This document shows positions 26,695-34,393 of a DNA stretch of 64,000 nt, in pieces. Position 1 is the stretch's first letter. The number at the start of each line of letters is the position of its first letter. The stretch is from Mucilaginibacter geliditolerans (GTDB lineage Bacteria; Bacteroidota; Bacteroidia; Sphingobacteriales; Sphingobacteriaceae), in NCBI RefSeq assembly GCF_014200495.1, contig NZ_JACHBY010000001.1, positions 1,415,738-1,479,737 of the forward strand, in the 5' to 3' direction. The notes under the pieces are model-generated. The model made no database searches. It was not told the origin of the DNA and saw only the letters and a program-made list of their open reading frames with translations. The translations under genes were made by a program, and so were the position numbers.

Positions 26695-27894
26695 ATGAGT
26701 TCATCAGTTTACATAGCGGGCGTGGGTGCAATTTCGGCCATTGGTAACAATGTTGCTGAACACCTGGCATCCTTTAAAAACGAGGAGGCCGGCATGGGCG
26801 ATATCACCTTGCTGGATACCATCCACCGCCAAAAACTACCCGTTGCTGAAGTGAAACTAAGCAATGATGAACTGGTTGCCATAACAGGGCTGCCGAAAAA
26901 TATTAGTCGTACTACCCTACTGAGCATGGTTGCCGCCAATGAAGCACTTACTGATGCCGCTATACCTGATTTTGGTTCCTTGCGTACGGGCTTTGTCTCC
27001 GCAAACTCGGTTGGCGGGATGGACAAAAGCGAAGATTTCTTTATTGATTTTTTAGCTGATAATAACAAGGGCAAACTCAGAAATATTTTCGATCATGAAT
27101 GCGGCAGCATGACGGAGCTTGTTGCCGATAAACTAGGCGTGAGTGATTTCATGACCACCATCAGCACCGCCTGCTCATCATCGGCCAACGCTATATTTTA
27201 TGCCGCGCGACTAATTAAAAACGATATACTGGATGTAGTTATAGCAGGTGGAACCGATGCGCTCACCAAATTCACGCTCAATGGCTTTAATACGCTGATG
27301 ATACTGGATAAAGAATTTTGTAAACCCTTTGATGAGCACCGTGAGGGCCTGAATTTAGGCGAGGGCGCAGGTTATGTGGTACTGGTATCAGAAAAAGTAA
27401 TGCAGACATTAGCCAAAGCGCCTTATTGTAAGCTAAGCGGTTACAATAACAGTAATGACGCTTATCATCAAACCGCATCATCGCCGGATGGTACAGGCTC
27501 ATACCTGGCCATGCAGGGCGCTTTAAAGAAAAGCGGACTAACACCTGCGGATATAGATTACATCAACTTACACGGCACCGGAACGCCTAATAACGACAGT
27601 GCTGAAGGTACAGCTATTAAAAGATTGTTTGATCCATCCTACCCGCCTATGAGCTCTACCAAATCTTATACCGGGCATACATTAGGTGCAAGCGGTGGCA
27701 TTGAGGCGGTATTTTCGGTACTGGCAATAAAACATGGCATCATTTACCCCAACCTGCGCTTTGAAACCCCAATGGATGAACTGCCTTTTGAACCTGAAAC
27801 AAAATATTTAAGCGGACAGGATATCAAGCACGTTATGTCGAACTCATTTGGCTTCGGCGGCAATTGTACATCATTAATATTTTCGAGGATCTGA
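26695..27894 (+). CDS. beta-ketoacyl-ACP synthase, catalytic residues intact
   Basis: This 399-residue KAS I/II-type condensing enzyme has nucleophile Cys160 in I-S-T-A-C-S-S-S and histidines in I-N-L-H-G-T-G-T-P and Y-T-G-H-T-L-G-A-S-G. The start is taken as ATG 26695 because the frame open upstream from TTG 26626 runs through the repeat and gives residues unlike the family. It is followed after one base by a ketosynthase-like gene without catalytic residues. The pair looks like the KS and chain-length-factor heterodimers of type II polyketide and aryl-polyene synthases. Confidence 0.9.
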   Translation: MSSSVYIAGVGAISAIGNNVAEHLASFKNEEAGMGDITLLDTIHRQKLPVAEVKLSNDELVAITGLPKNISRTTLLSMVAANEALTDAAIPDFGSLRTGFVSANSVGGMDKSEDFFIDFLADNNKGKLRNIFDHECGSMTELVADKLGVSDFMTTISTACSSSANAIFYAARLIKNDILDVVIAGGTDALTKFTLNGFNTLMILDKEFCKPFDEHREGLNLGEGAGYVVLVSEKVMQTLAKAPYCKLSGYNNSNDAYHQTASSPDGTGSYLAMQGALKKSGLTPADIDYINLHGTGTPNNDSAEGTAIKRLFDPSYPPMSSTKSYTGHTLGASGGIEAVFSVLAIKHGIIYPNLRFETPMDELPFEPETKYLSGQDIKHVMSNSFGFGGNCTSLIFSRI

Positions 27895-27895
27895 T

Positions 27896-28978
27896 ATGAA
27901 ACTATATATCCGCTCGTCTGCCTGTGTATCGCCGCAAAATACTTTTAATCATGAAGGTTTTCTAAATGATATTGTTGAATATACCGGCACACGTTTAAAA
28001 GCAATTGAACCCGACTACAAGCAGTTCATCGACCCAAAACAGATCAGGCGCATGAGCCATGTGATAAAGATGGGCGTAGCGGCAGCCAAACAATGTTTAA
28101 TTGATGCTGATGTAGACATGCCCGGCGCCATTATCACTGGTACAGCTTTGGGCTGCATAGAGGATACTGTAACTTTTTTAACCCGCATAATTGAGCAGCA
28201 GGAAGAATTGCTGCCCCCTACAGCGTTCATACAATCCACCCATAACACTGTTGCCGCGCAAATAGCTTTAATGCTGAAATGCCACAGCTATAACAGCACT
28301 TTTGTACACAAGGGCATCTCGTTTGAAAGCGCTTTGTTTGATGCGATCATGATGCTTAAAGAACAGGACGCAGAAAATGTATTGGTTGGCGGTACAGAGG
28401 AAATGGTAGATACCAGCTTTAAGATTTTAACCCGACTTGGTTTATATAAAAGGCAACCTGTCTCCAACTTATCCCTGTTTGTACCCTCATCAAAAGGCAC
28501 CATAGGTGGCGAAGGTGCCGTTTTCTTTTTATTGACAAGCGAAGATTCATCTGCTAATTTAGCGGAGCTCACAGGCCTTAAAATACTTTATAAGCCAAAA
28601 TCTATTGAGGAAAGCATTACCGTTTTTCTTAAATCGCATTCATTAACTATTGATGATATCGACATGATGATAACCGGCAGGAATGGAGATATTAAAAATG
28701 ATGCAGTTTATGAGCAATTAAACGGATCGCTTTTCAAAAACACATCGCTGGCCAATTACAAGCACCTGTGCGGTGAATATCCTGTTTCATCATCATTTGC
28801 TCTATGGATGGCGGCTAATATTTTAAAGAGCGGTGTGGTTCCTGAAATTATTCGTGAGCGGATTGTTGGTGAGGACACCAACAATGGGGAAGCTGATAAT
28901 GCATCACCCAAAACAATATTGATCTACAATCATTATCAAAATAAATATCACTCCTTAATGCTGGTTTCAGCAATTTGA
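27896..28978 (+). CDS. chain-length-factor-like ketosynthase homologue (inactive)
   Basis: This 360-residue thiolase-fold protein keeps the overall ketosynthase layout, but its three catalytic points are lost. The Cys loop reads T-F-V-H-K-G-I-S-F-E, the first His loop reads T-G-R-N-G-D, and the second reads K-H-L-C-G-E-Y. Such proteins act as chain-length factors paired with an active KS, here the gene one base upstream. The C-terminal segment G-E-D-T-N-N-G-E-A-D is encoded by a hairpin repeat (28862-28885). The next gene starts one base after the stop (TGATATG). Confidence 0.82.
   Translation: MKLYIRSSACVSPQNTFNHEGFLNDIVEYTGTRLKAIEPDYKQFIDPKQIRRMSHVIKMGVAAAKQCLIDADVDMPGAIITGTALGCIEDTVTFLTRIIEQQEELLPPTAFIQSTHNTVAAQIALMLKCHSYNSTFVHKGISFESALFDAIMMLKEQDAENVLVGGTEEMVDTSFKILTRLGLYKRQPVSNLSLFVPSSKGTIGGEGAVFFLLTSEDSSANLAELTGLKILYKPKSIEESITVFLKSHSLTIDDIDMMITGRNGDIKNDAVYEQLNGSLFKNTSLANYKHLCGEYPVSSSFALWMAANILKSGVVPEIIRERIVGEDTNNGEADNASPKTILIYNHYQNKYHSLMLVSAI
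28862..28885. repeat. hairpin repeat inside a coding sequence
   Basis: A perfect 10-bp inverted repeat with four-base loop contains TTGTTGGTG and CACCAACAA. The same hairpin, with a different loop, occurs in the intergenic region at 29462-29485. Here it adds a hydrophilic loop near the end of the chain-length-factor-like protein. Confidence 0.75.
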
Positions 28979-28979
28979 T

Positions 28980-29360
28980 ATGACTGCAATAGCTAACGAC
29001 ATATTTAACATTGACAGCATAACCCACGCAAATGAGTCTATCGAAGCTATCCTCAGCATAAATAGCGGCAGCACCATATTTGATGGCCATTTCCCCGGTC
29101 AGCCGGTGGTACCGGGCGCCTGTATGCTACAGGTGGTTAAGGATGTTTTGGAAAATGTGCTGAGCGGGTCATTCCAACTAAAAAAAGCAGGCAATATTAA
29201 GTTTATCTGTATGATCATACCATCGTTAAATGATATGATACAGCTGGAGATTACCTATAAGCTTATTGATGACAGCGTTAATGTGAACGCCAAACTGGTT
29301 AGTAATGATGTGATCTGCTTTAAATTTCAGGGGAACTTTGTGGAATCTGGTAAAAGATAA
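28980..29360 (+). CDS. hotdog-fold 3-hydroxyacyl-ACP dehydratase-like protein
   Basis: This 126-residue protein has the FabA/FabZ signature F-D-G-H-F-P-G-Q-P-V-V-P-G-A with its catalytic His. The position of the usual catalytic Glu appears to be Gln (A-C-M-L-Q-V-V), so dehydration may be impaired or the protein may bind rather than process the acyl chain. It is the last gene of the plus-strand arm. After it comes a non-coding repeat block, then a convergent ACP gene. Confidence 0.84.
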   Translation: MTAIANDIFNIDSITHANESIEAILSINSGSTIFDGHFPGQPVVPGACMLQVVKDVLENVLSGSFQLKKAGNIKFICMIIPSLNDMIQLEITYKLIDDSVNVNAKLVSNDVICFKFQGNFVESGKR

Positions 29361-29368
29361 TCAAGAGG

Positions 29369-29443
29369 TGTCATACTGAGCGATAGTCGAAGTATGCGGG
29401 CAAAGGCCTCTGCGCTCACCCTTCGACTAACGCTCAGGGTGAC
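29369..29443. repeat. imperfect inverted repeat with TGTCA ends
   Basis: Arms at about 29369-29393 and 29418-29443 share CTGAGCG, AGTCGAAG and terminal TGTCA/TGACA, with a few mismatches. The palindrome lies between convergent units and resembles intergenic repeats common in Bacteroidota. It may act in transcription termination. Confidence 0.7.
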
Positions 29444-29461
29444 AGCCAACCCAAATCTCCC

Positions 29462-29485
29462 CTTGTTGGTGTCCCCACCAACAAG
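29462..29485. repeat. perfect short hairpin, intergenic copy
   Basis: CTTGTTGGTG at 29462-29471 pairs exactly with CACCAACAAG at 29476-29485 over a four-base loop. It lies 18 bases past the end of the ACP gene on the other strand, where it could terminate or stabilise transcripts. It is a close copy of the hairpin at 28862-28885. Confidence 0.7.
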
Positions 29486-29503
29486 TACCACGAAGCAACT
29501 CAG

Positions 29504-29767
29504 TTACTTCTTCCCGTTCGCCTGGATATAATCAGCCATGGTGGCTACATCAACCAGCACTTTTCTGCCTTCGCGCGGGTCGCGGATATCGATGCCGTAT
29601 TCCTTCTTTAAAAGCACGATCAATTCCAGTGAATCTATGGAATCCAGTCCTAAGCCGTCGCCAAACAGCGGCTCATTATCGCTGATATCAGCCGGGGTCA
29701 AATCGGTAAGATTTAAAAATTGTATGATCTGTTTTTTAAGTTGTTCTTTCAGTTCAGTAGTTTCCAT
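29504..29767 (-). CDS. acyl carrier protein
   Basis: This 87-residue ACP has its phosphopantetheine attachment site at S43 in G-L-D-S-I-D-S-L-E. The four-helix pattern and acidic character fit the family. It is the last gene of the minus-strand arm that holds DarA, DarB and the ABC transporter. It probably tethers one of the two acyl chains, perhaps the aryl polyene delivered to the BtrH-like protein. Nine bases separate it from the transporter permease upstream. Confidence 0.93.
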   Translation of the reverse strand: METTELKEQLKKQIIQFLNLTDLTPADISDNEPLFGDGLGLDSIDSLELIVLLKKEYGIDIRDPREGRKVLVDVATMADYIQANGKK

Positions 29768-29775
29768 TGGGGCAA

Positions 29776-31053
29776 TTATATTAATTTTTTTCTTTTAAGA
29801 CCCCAAAAAATTACTAATTGAAGTACTACAGTGATAATAAGTAAAAGGATGATATTCTTTACCACATCCCTCAAATTCCCACCTTCGAGGAACAGGGAAT
29901 AGTAAGACTGTAAACACCAGTGCATTGGCGAAAAGTTAGCCGCCGACTTAGCAAAGCCCTGCATCGCAAAACTCGGCACCATTAAACCGCCGATAGAAGA
30001 CAGTATCACTATGGATACCGCTCCAAAGCCATTGGCCTGTTCCTGCGTATCGGCAAAAACGCCTACGCAGATGGAATAACTCACCGCGCACCAGCCGCAA
30101 ACCAACGTCACAATAAACAGCGCCAATATATCCGATGGTAAATTAAGTGCTGGCAAACCTATATACGGGAACAGCCAGATCCCCATGGAGAAAATGACCG
30201 CTGCCTGTAGCAGGGTAACGCACAAGTAGGTGATCTGCTTCGATATGATTCCCACCCAATAATTAGTAGGCAATGTTTTTAGCCTGATAAAACTGCCGCT
30301 CACCTTTTCCCGCACTATGCTCCCCCCTAACGACATGATGACGAAGAACATGGCGAATATCGTCCACGCGGGTACGTTATGTTGGGTGGCATTTGGCGTG
30401 GCTCGTGTGCCGTCTTTTGAAACCGGGATCTCGTTTATTGCTGTATTGTTGTTCAGCATTTCGTTTTCCAGTTGCTCGGGTAGTTGTTTTTCGTTGATAG
30501 AAAAGTATAGGCTCCTCAGCGTTTCCCGGCTCTCCACCAATTGCAATGCGCTGCGGATACCGCCTTGTACCGATAACCTTAACGACTCCTGCAAAATGGG
30601 ATTATAGTACAGCGTCAGCGGATCAACATCGCCTGCCTTTTTAACTGTATCGCCATCCAAACCAAAACTTTTTAATGCTTTACCGGCTATACTTTTTGAT
30701 TTGGCATCAACCTTAACCGTAAAATTTGATGGGATGATTACCCCCAGCATGGCATCCTGGTTATGCATGGCATCGCCCATTTGCTTCTCGGTTTTGTCAT
30801 TTGGCACTAACGACACTTTAAACATGCCTATTTTGTTGATCGATTTGATCAGTTGCATGCTGGCCTGCCCCGTATCGGTATTACAAATCAATACCGAGAG
30901 CTTATTTTTATTAACCAGGTTAAAGGTGCTGTTCTGTATGCTGGTAACTACCACCACCAAAATAATGGGCATGACAAACATCAGCGAGATGCCCACTCTA
31001 TCGCGCAGCAGGATACGCACATCCTTTACAATTGTTGTCCAAAGCTTAAACAT
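29776..31053 (-). CDS. ABC-2 type transporter permease
   Basis: This 425-residue membrane protein has one helix at residues 20-40, a large extracytoplasmic domain (about 45-225), and five or six helices from 225 to 420. This is the architecture of ABC-2 exporters of the YhgE/DrrB class (G-I-S-L-M-F-V-M-P-I start, then a loop, then the membrane bundle). It overlaps its ATPase by one base (TGATG), so the two are coupled. In this cluster it likely moves pigment or an intermediate across the inner membrane. Confidence 0.9.
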   Translation of the reverse strand: MFKLWTTIVKDVRILLRDRVGISLMFVMPIILVVVVTSIQNSTFNLVNKNKLSVLICNTDTGQASMQLIKSINKIGMFKVSLVPNDKTEKQMGDAMHNQDAMLGVIIPSNFTVKVDAKSKSIAGKALKSFGLDGDTVKKAGDVDPLTLYYNPILQESLRLSVQGGIRSALQLVESRETLRSLYFSINEKQLPEQLENEMLNNNTAINEIPVSKDGTRATPNATQHNVPAWTIFAMFFVIMSLGGSIVREKVSGSFIRLKTLPTNYWVGIISKQITYLCVTLLQAAVIFSMGIWLFPYIGLPALNLPSDILALFIVTLVCGWCAVSYSICVGVFADTQEQANGFGAVSIVILSSIGGLMVPSFAMQGFAKSAANFSPMHWCLQSYYSLFLEGGNLRDVVKNIILLLIITVVLQLVIFWGLKRKKLI

Positions 31054-31811
31054 CAGTTTCGATAATCCTTTCCAGTTAAATTTAGAAACAAGTGTTCAAG
31101 GCTCTCTTTTTTATAATCGTGCAATAGCTTATGCAAGCTATCCTGCGCTATTATTTTACCACCATCAATCAATGCTACCTGCTGACAAAGTTCTTCAGCT
31201 TCGCTTAACTGGTGTGATGTATAAATAAGTGTAGTTCCACCTTTATTCAACTCATGCAGGTAATTGATAATGGCGTGCCCGGTTTGCACATCAACCCCTA
31301 CTGTGGGCTCATCTAAAAATATGATCTCCGGATTATGGATAACACCAATGGCCAGGTTAACCCTACGTTTCATCCCGCCAGAAAATTTCTGCACCTGCTT
31401 ATTTCTCACTTCTTGCAATCCCAGTATGGTAAGCAGTTCGTCGGTCCGCCTTTTTATAGCTGGCTTGCTCAGCCCCGCCCATGCACCAAAAAACTCTAAA
31501 TTCTCAACCGGACTCAGTTCCTGGTAAAAAGAAAAATCCTGCGGTACAAAACCGAAAAGTTTGTTGGTTGAGCTATTATTCTGCTTGCCCATCTCATGCC
31601 CCAGCAATTTAATATGGCCCGAATCTGCAGTCAACAAACCGGTCATCAAACTAATGAGCGTAGTTTTACCAGCGCCATTGGGCCCGAACAAACCGAAGCG
31701 TTCCCCCTTCTTAACCTGTAAATTAAGGCCCGAAAAAGAAACATCCGCGTTCCCCGGATAATGGAAACCCATGTTTTCAATATCAATTGCCAAGGGGGCT
31801 GTTACTGCCAT
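31053..31811 (-). CDS. ABC transporter ATP-binding protein
   Basis: This 252-residue nucleotide-binding subunit has Walker A G-P-N-G-A-G-K-T-T (about 40-48), the Q-loop in V-P-Q-D-F, signature F-S-G-G-M-K-R-R, Walker B I-I-F-L-D-E-P and the switch His in Y-T-S-H. It pairs with the ABC-2 permease that follows with a one-base overlap. It overlaps the BtrH-like gene upstream by ten bases. This tight coupling says that transporter and BtrH-like protein are made together. Confidence 0.94.
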   Translation of the reverse strand: MAVTAPLAIDIENMGFHYPGNADVSFSGLNLQVKKGERFGLFGPNGAGKTTLISLMTGLLTADSGHIKLLGHEMGKQNNSSTNKLFGFVPQDFSFYQELSPVENLEFFGAWAGLSKPAIKRRTDELLTILGLQEVRNKQVQKFSGGMKRRVNLAIGVIHNPEIIFLDEPTVGVDVQTGHAIINYLHELNKGGTTLIYTSHQLSEAEELCQQVALIDGGKIIAQDSLHKLLHDYKKESLEHLFLNLTGKDYRN

Positions 31812-32815
31812 TTTATATTCTTTAAAGTTTCAAAAGCCTGTTTCTCTACTTCTGCAATTTCAAGCAGGTAATCGCCCATTATATTAAAATCTTCCTGACT
31901 GCCTATGCGGCCCTTATATATCCCGGCAGCATGTACGGCGGCATTGCGCCACATGTCACCGGTCTTTGTAAACATTACCGAATATTCGGCCAATTGGTTG
32001 CCTGGCAAATACGCATCGGCCTCCTGCAAAAATGCGCCGTAAATATACCTAAATCCACCACCACCTGTGCCTATCTCCTCCTGCATGCGCACCATTTGGG
32101 CCAAATACAGTTTCGATATTTCAATGCCCAGCTTATCGCGCCACTTTTTTATTTTGTTGCCTGTATTTCTAATGCCCGAGATCCCCGCAAAACTGCCCGG
32201 TATACTCAGCATGTTATAAACGTTTTTCTTTATCCCGTTCTTAATGGCCTGTTTCATCACCTCATCGGTGATAATAGCACCTTTTTTAGGGTAATAAATC
32301 AACCCGTTAGGTGCAAGCGCGCCTTTGGCAAAACGTACACGCTCCAGTTCATAACTACTCATTACGTTAGTACTTTCCATTATGGGGTCGCTCACCAGGT
32401 AATTGTCGCCATCCATGCCATAAACAATCAGGTTATGGGCATTAAAGTGAAATCGGTATTCCCTCGGGAAATAAGGCAGATAATAAACCCCTACCTGGCA
32501 ACCCACCGGGTTACCGTTATCTAAACATTCCTTTAAATAAGTCTCGGCCTTTTCTTTTGAGCTGAACTTTTTACTCACAATAGGTATCCCTAGTGATTTT
32601 GCCGTACGCTTAAATATATACCCCGGAAATGTGCGAAAAGCTATCGCAGGCCCATTGTTAACTTTTATAAAAGGGATATAAGCGAAAAATAAGCCCGCGC
32701 CAATGCCAAAAGCTAATGGCTCGGTTATCTTCCCCCCTGAACTGATACTTAATAAATTGCTGGTAACGCCCGATTCACAGTGTGCGGCCTGACGGTGCTC
32801 AAACTCAATTTTCAT
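31802..32815 (-). CDS. BtrH N-terminal domain protein, probable acyltransferase
   Basis: This 337-residue protein has a papain/C39-like N-terminal half as in BtrH, which in butirosin synthesis moves an acyl group from a carrier protein to an aminoglycoside. A likely nucleophile is Cys13 (A-A-H-C-E-S-G). A His lies in N-A-H-N-L-I-V-Y-G-M-D-G and an Asp in Y-L-V-S-D-P. A helical C-terminal part follows (about 190-337, DUF4872-like). Placed between DarB and a transporter, it is a candidate for moving the aryl-polyene acid from ACP onto the dialkylresorcinol. It overlaps both neighbours by about 10 bases. Confidence 0.82.
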   Translation of the reverse strand: MKIEFEHRQAAHCESGVTSNLLSISSGGKITEPLAFGIGAGLFFAYIPFIKVNNGPAIAFRTFPGYIFKRTAKSLGIPIVSKKFSSKEKAETYLKECLDNGNPVGCQVGVYYLPYFPREYRFHFNAHNLIVYGMDGDNYLVSDPIMESTNVMSSYELERVRFAKGALAPNGLIYYPKKGAIITDEVMKQAIKNGIKKNVYNMLSIPGSFAGISGIRNTGNKIKKWRDKLGIEISKLYLAQMVRMQEEIGTGGGGFRYIYGAFLQEADAYLPGNQLAEYSVMFTKTGDMWRNAAVHAAGIYKGRIGSQEDFNIMGDYLLEIAEVEKQAFETLKNIKWQ

Positions 32816-33212
32816 GAACGGTCATAGTTTTCAGGTCCTCGACCTCTATATTAAACGCCTCAGCGTATTTTTCTAATTGTTTGTCGGATAATTTATTGAA
32901 TACCCCAGGCTTTAAATGCCGTTTGATCTGCCATTGCCAAAAGCCGGTATAGCCCGCTAAAATTGCTGTATCCATCAGCCTGTATTCCATAAAAAACAAC
33001 AGCGGACTGGCCTTATGACTTAACACCTGCTCTTTAGCAGCAGTAATACGCTTCTGAATTTCTTCCCAGGCTACATCAAGCGCGGTTATCTTCACTTCCC
33101 AACCGCTGCTCAGTTCGGCATTATACTTGCCCTCGCTGTCAGTAGCATAGCAAATCTCCTTGGTAATTTTACCAAGTGCGCTTACATCCTGCGGTATTTC
33201 TTCCTTCTTCAT
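32805..33212 (-). CDS. conserved-looking protein of unknown function in the pigment cluster
   Basis: This 135-residue soluble protein is Lys/Glu-rich, mostly alpha-helical in the second half, with a W-E-V-K-I-T-A-L-D-V-A-W-E-E segment in the middle. No signal peptide or metal motif is visible, and I do not recognise a family. Its end overlaps the BtrH-like gene by 11 bases, and it starts 24 bases after darB stops. The close coupling suggests it acts with the BtrH-like protein, for example as a partner or chaperone. Confidence 0.7.
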   Translation of the reverse strand: MKKEEIPQDVSALGKITKEICYATDSEGKYNAELSSGWEVKITALDVAWEEIQKRITAAKEQVLSHKASPLLFFMEYRLMDTAILAGYTGFWQWQIKRHLKPGVFNKLSDKQLEKYAEAFNIEVEDLKTMTVHEN

Positions 33213-33236
33213 CGTATTATTAGCACTTTGCCTTTA

Positions 33237-34385
33237 TTAGCAAACGGTAAGCATGGCATACATGTATGAAAAACGTGCACTTTCAGGAACCAATAGCAAT
33301 ATCTTTTCGCCTTTCTTCAGCTTGCCACTTTTAAACAATTCATCTATCATCAAATAAACTGATGCCGCGCCTACATTACCAACGGTATACAAGTTAATAA
33401 ACCATTTTTCATACGGGATCCCGCCGCCGTATTCCTCAATCATATCATAGATCTTGCTTTTGAAAAAGTTGCTCGATATATGCGGCAAAAACCAGTCAAT
33501 ATCAGTTACATCCAAACCTTTCTTTTCAAATATCTCTCTTATTTTTCGGCCACCTAAAGGCACAATATTATCGCTCAGTAAAGTAATATCCTGTTTTACG
33601 CTGAATATAGATTTGGTCATGATCTCTTCCGGCGTATAATCCATAAAGCCGGTCAACGAGCCATCAGCTTGTTTATCGCCGCCCATATACATACAGGTAT
33701 CCATTTCGTTGGCGTATGATACACCTTCTATCCACTCGATTCGTAGGCTCAGGCCTTCCGGGTTGGGCTTATCGGTCATTAAAAACGCCGATGCCCCATC
33801 AGACAGCATCCACCTTAAAAAATCCTTTTGAAAAGCGATATATGGGTTTTCCTCCATCGCTTTCAGGCTCTGTGCTTCTTCCTCAAAAACTTCTGACACT
33901 AATAGACCCGAAAACCTTTCTGATCCGGTAGCAACCGCAGTTTTAACCTCGCCTGCCTTTATAGCCAGGTAAGCAAATTTTAAGGCATGCATACCTGCAC
34001 AGCAAACACCTGATGGCGATACCACCTCAATGCCACCAGCCTCGGGCAACCAGCCATGCGTCATTACGCCGTGACTCGGCATCATCTGGTCGGGCGATGA
34101 AGTACCGCAGGAGAGCAATTCAATTTGCTTTAATTTTTCAGGATCATTATCAAATAATTCCCTAACGGCAAGGGCCGTCATCTGGGCATTGGTATGGGTT
34201 GATTTATGTTCTTTATTCAAGGCATAATAACGGTTAATGATGCCGTTATTACGGAGTACAATTTTCTTTGATTTTGATGGTTTGTTATCAATATAACCTA
34301 AATATGATTCCATCTCGTCGTTTGAAACGGGCTCATTCGGAAAATAGGCCGAGGTATGATTGATATAAACTTTGGTATCAGACAT
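33237..34385 (-). CDS. darB: DarB-like 3-oxoacyl-ACP synthase III
   Basis: This 382-residue KAS III-type condensing enzyme is of the class that joins beta-ketoacyl units with DarA to form 1,3-cyclohexanedione precursors of dialkylresorcinols. The Cys nucleophile lies in S-G-V-C-C-A-G-M (Cys128 or Cys129), His in F-L-P-H-I-S-S-N, and Asn in T-V-G-N-V-G-A-A-S. The family fit is strengthened by direct adjacency to DarA (eight bases). The symbol follows the DarA/DarB pair of flexirubin and dialkylresorcinol clusters. Confidence 0.88.
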   Translation of the reverse strand: MSDTKVYINHTSAYFPNEPVSNDEMESYLGYIDNKPSKSKKIVLRNNGIINRYYALNKEHKSTHTNAQMTALAVRELFDNDPEKLKQIELLSCGTSSPDQMMPSHGVMTHGWLPEAGGIEVVSPSGVCCAGMHALKFAYLAIKAGEVKTAVATGSERFSGLLVSEVFEEEAQSLKAMEENPYIAFQKDFLRWMLSDGASAFLMTDKPNPEGLSLRIEWIEGVSYANEMDTCMYMGGDKQADGSLTGFMDYTPEEIMTKSIFSVKQDITLLSDNIVPLGGRKIREIFEKKGLDVTDIDWFLPHISSNFFKSKIYDMIEEYGGGIPYEKWFINLYTVGNVGAASVYLMIDELFKSGKLKKGEKILLLVPESARFSYMYAMLTVC

Positions 34386-34393
34386 ATTATATA

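Noticed and set aside
31931..32524. 197-codon open frame antisense to the BtrH-like gene
   Set aside because: The BtrH-like gene is supported by motifs and by overlaps with both neighbours. The antisense frame has no such support.
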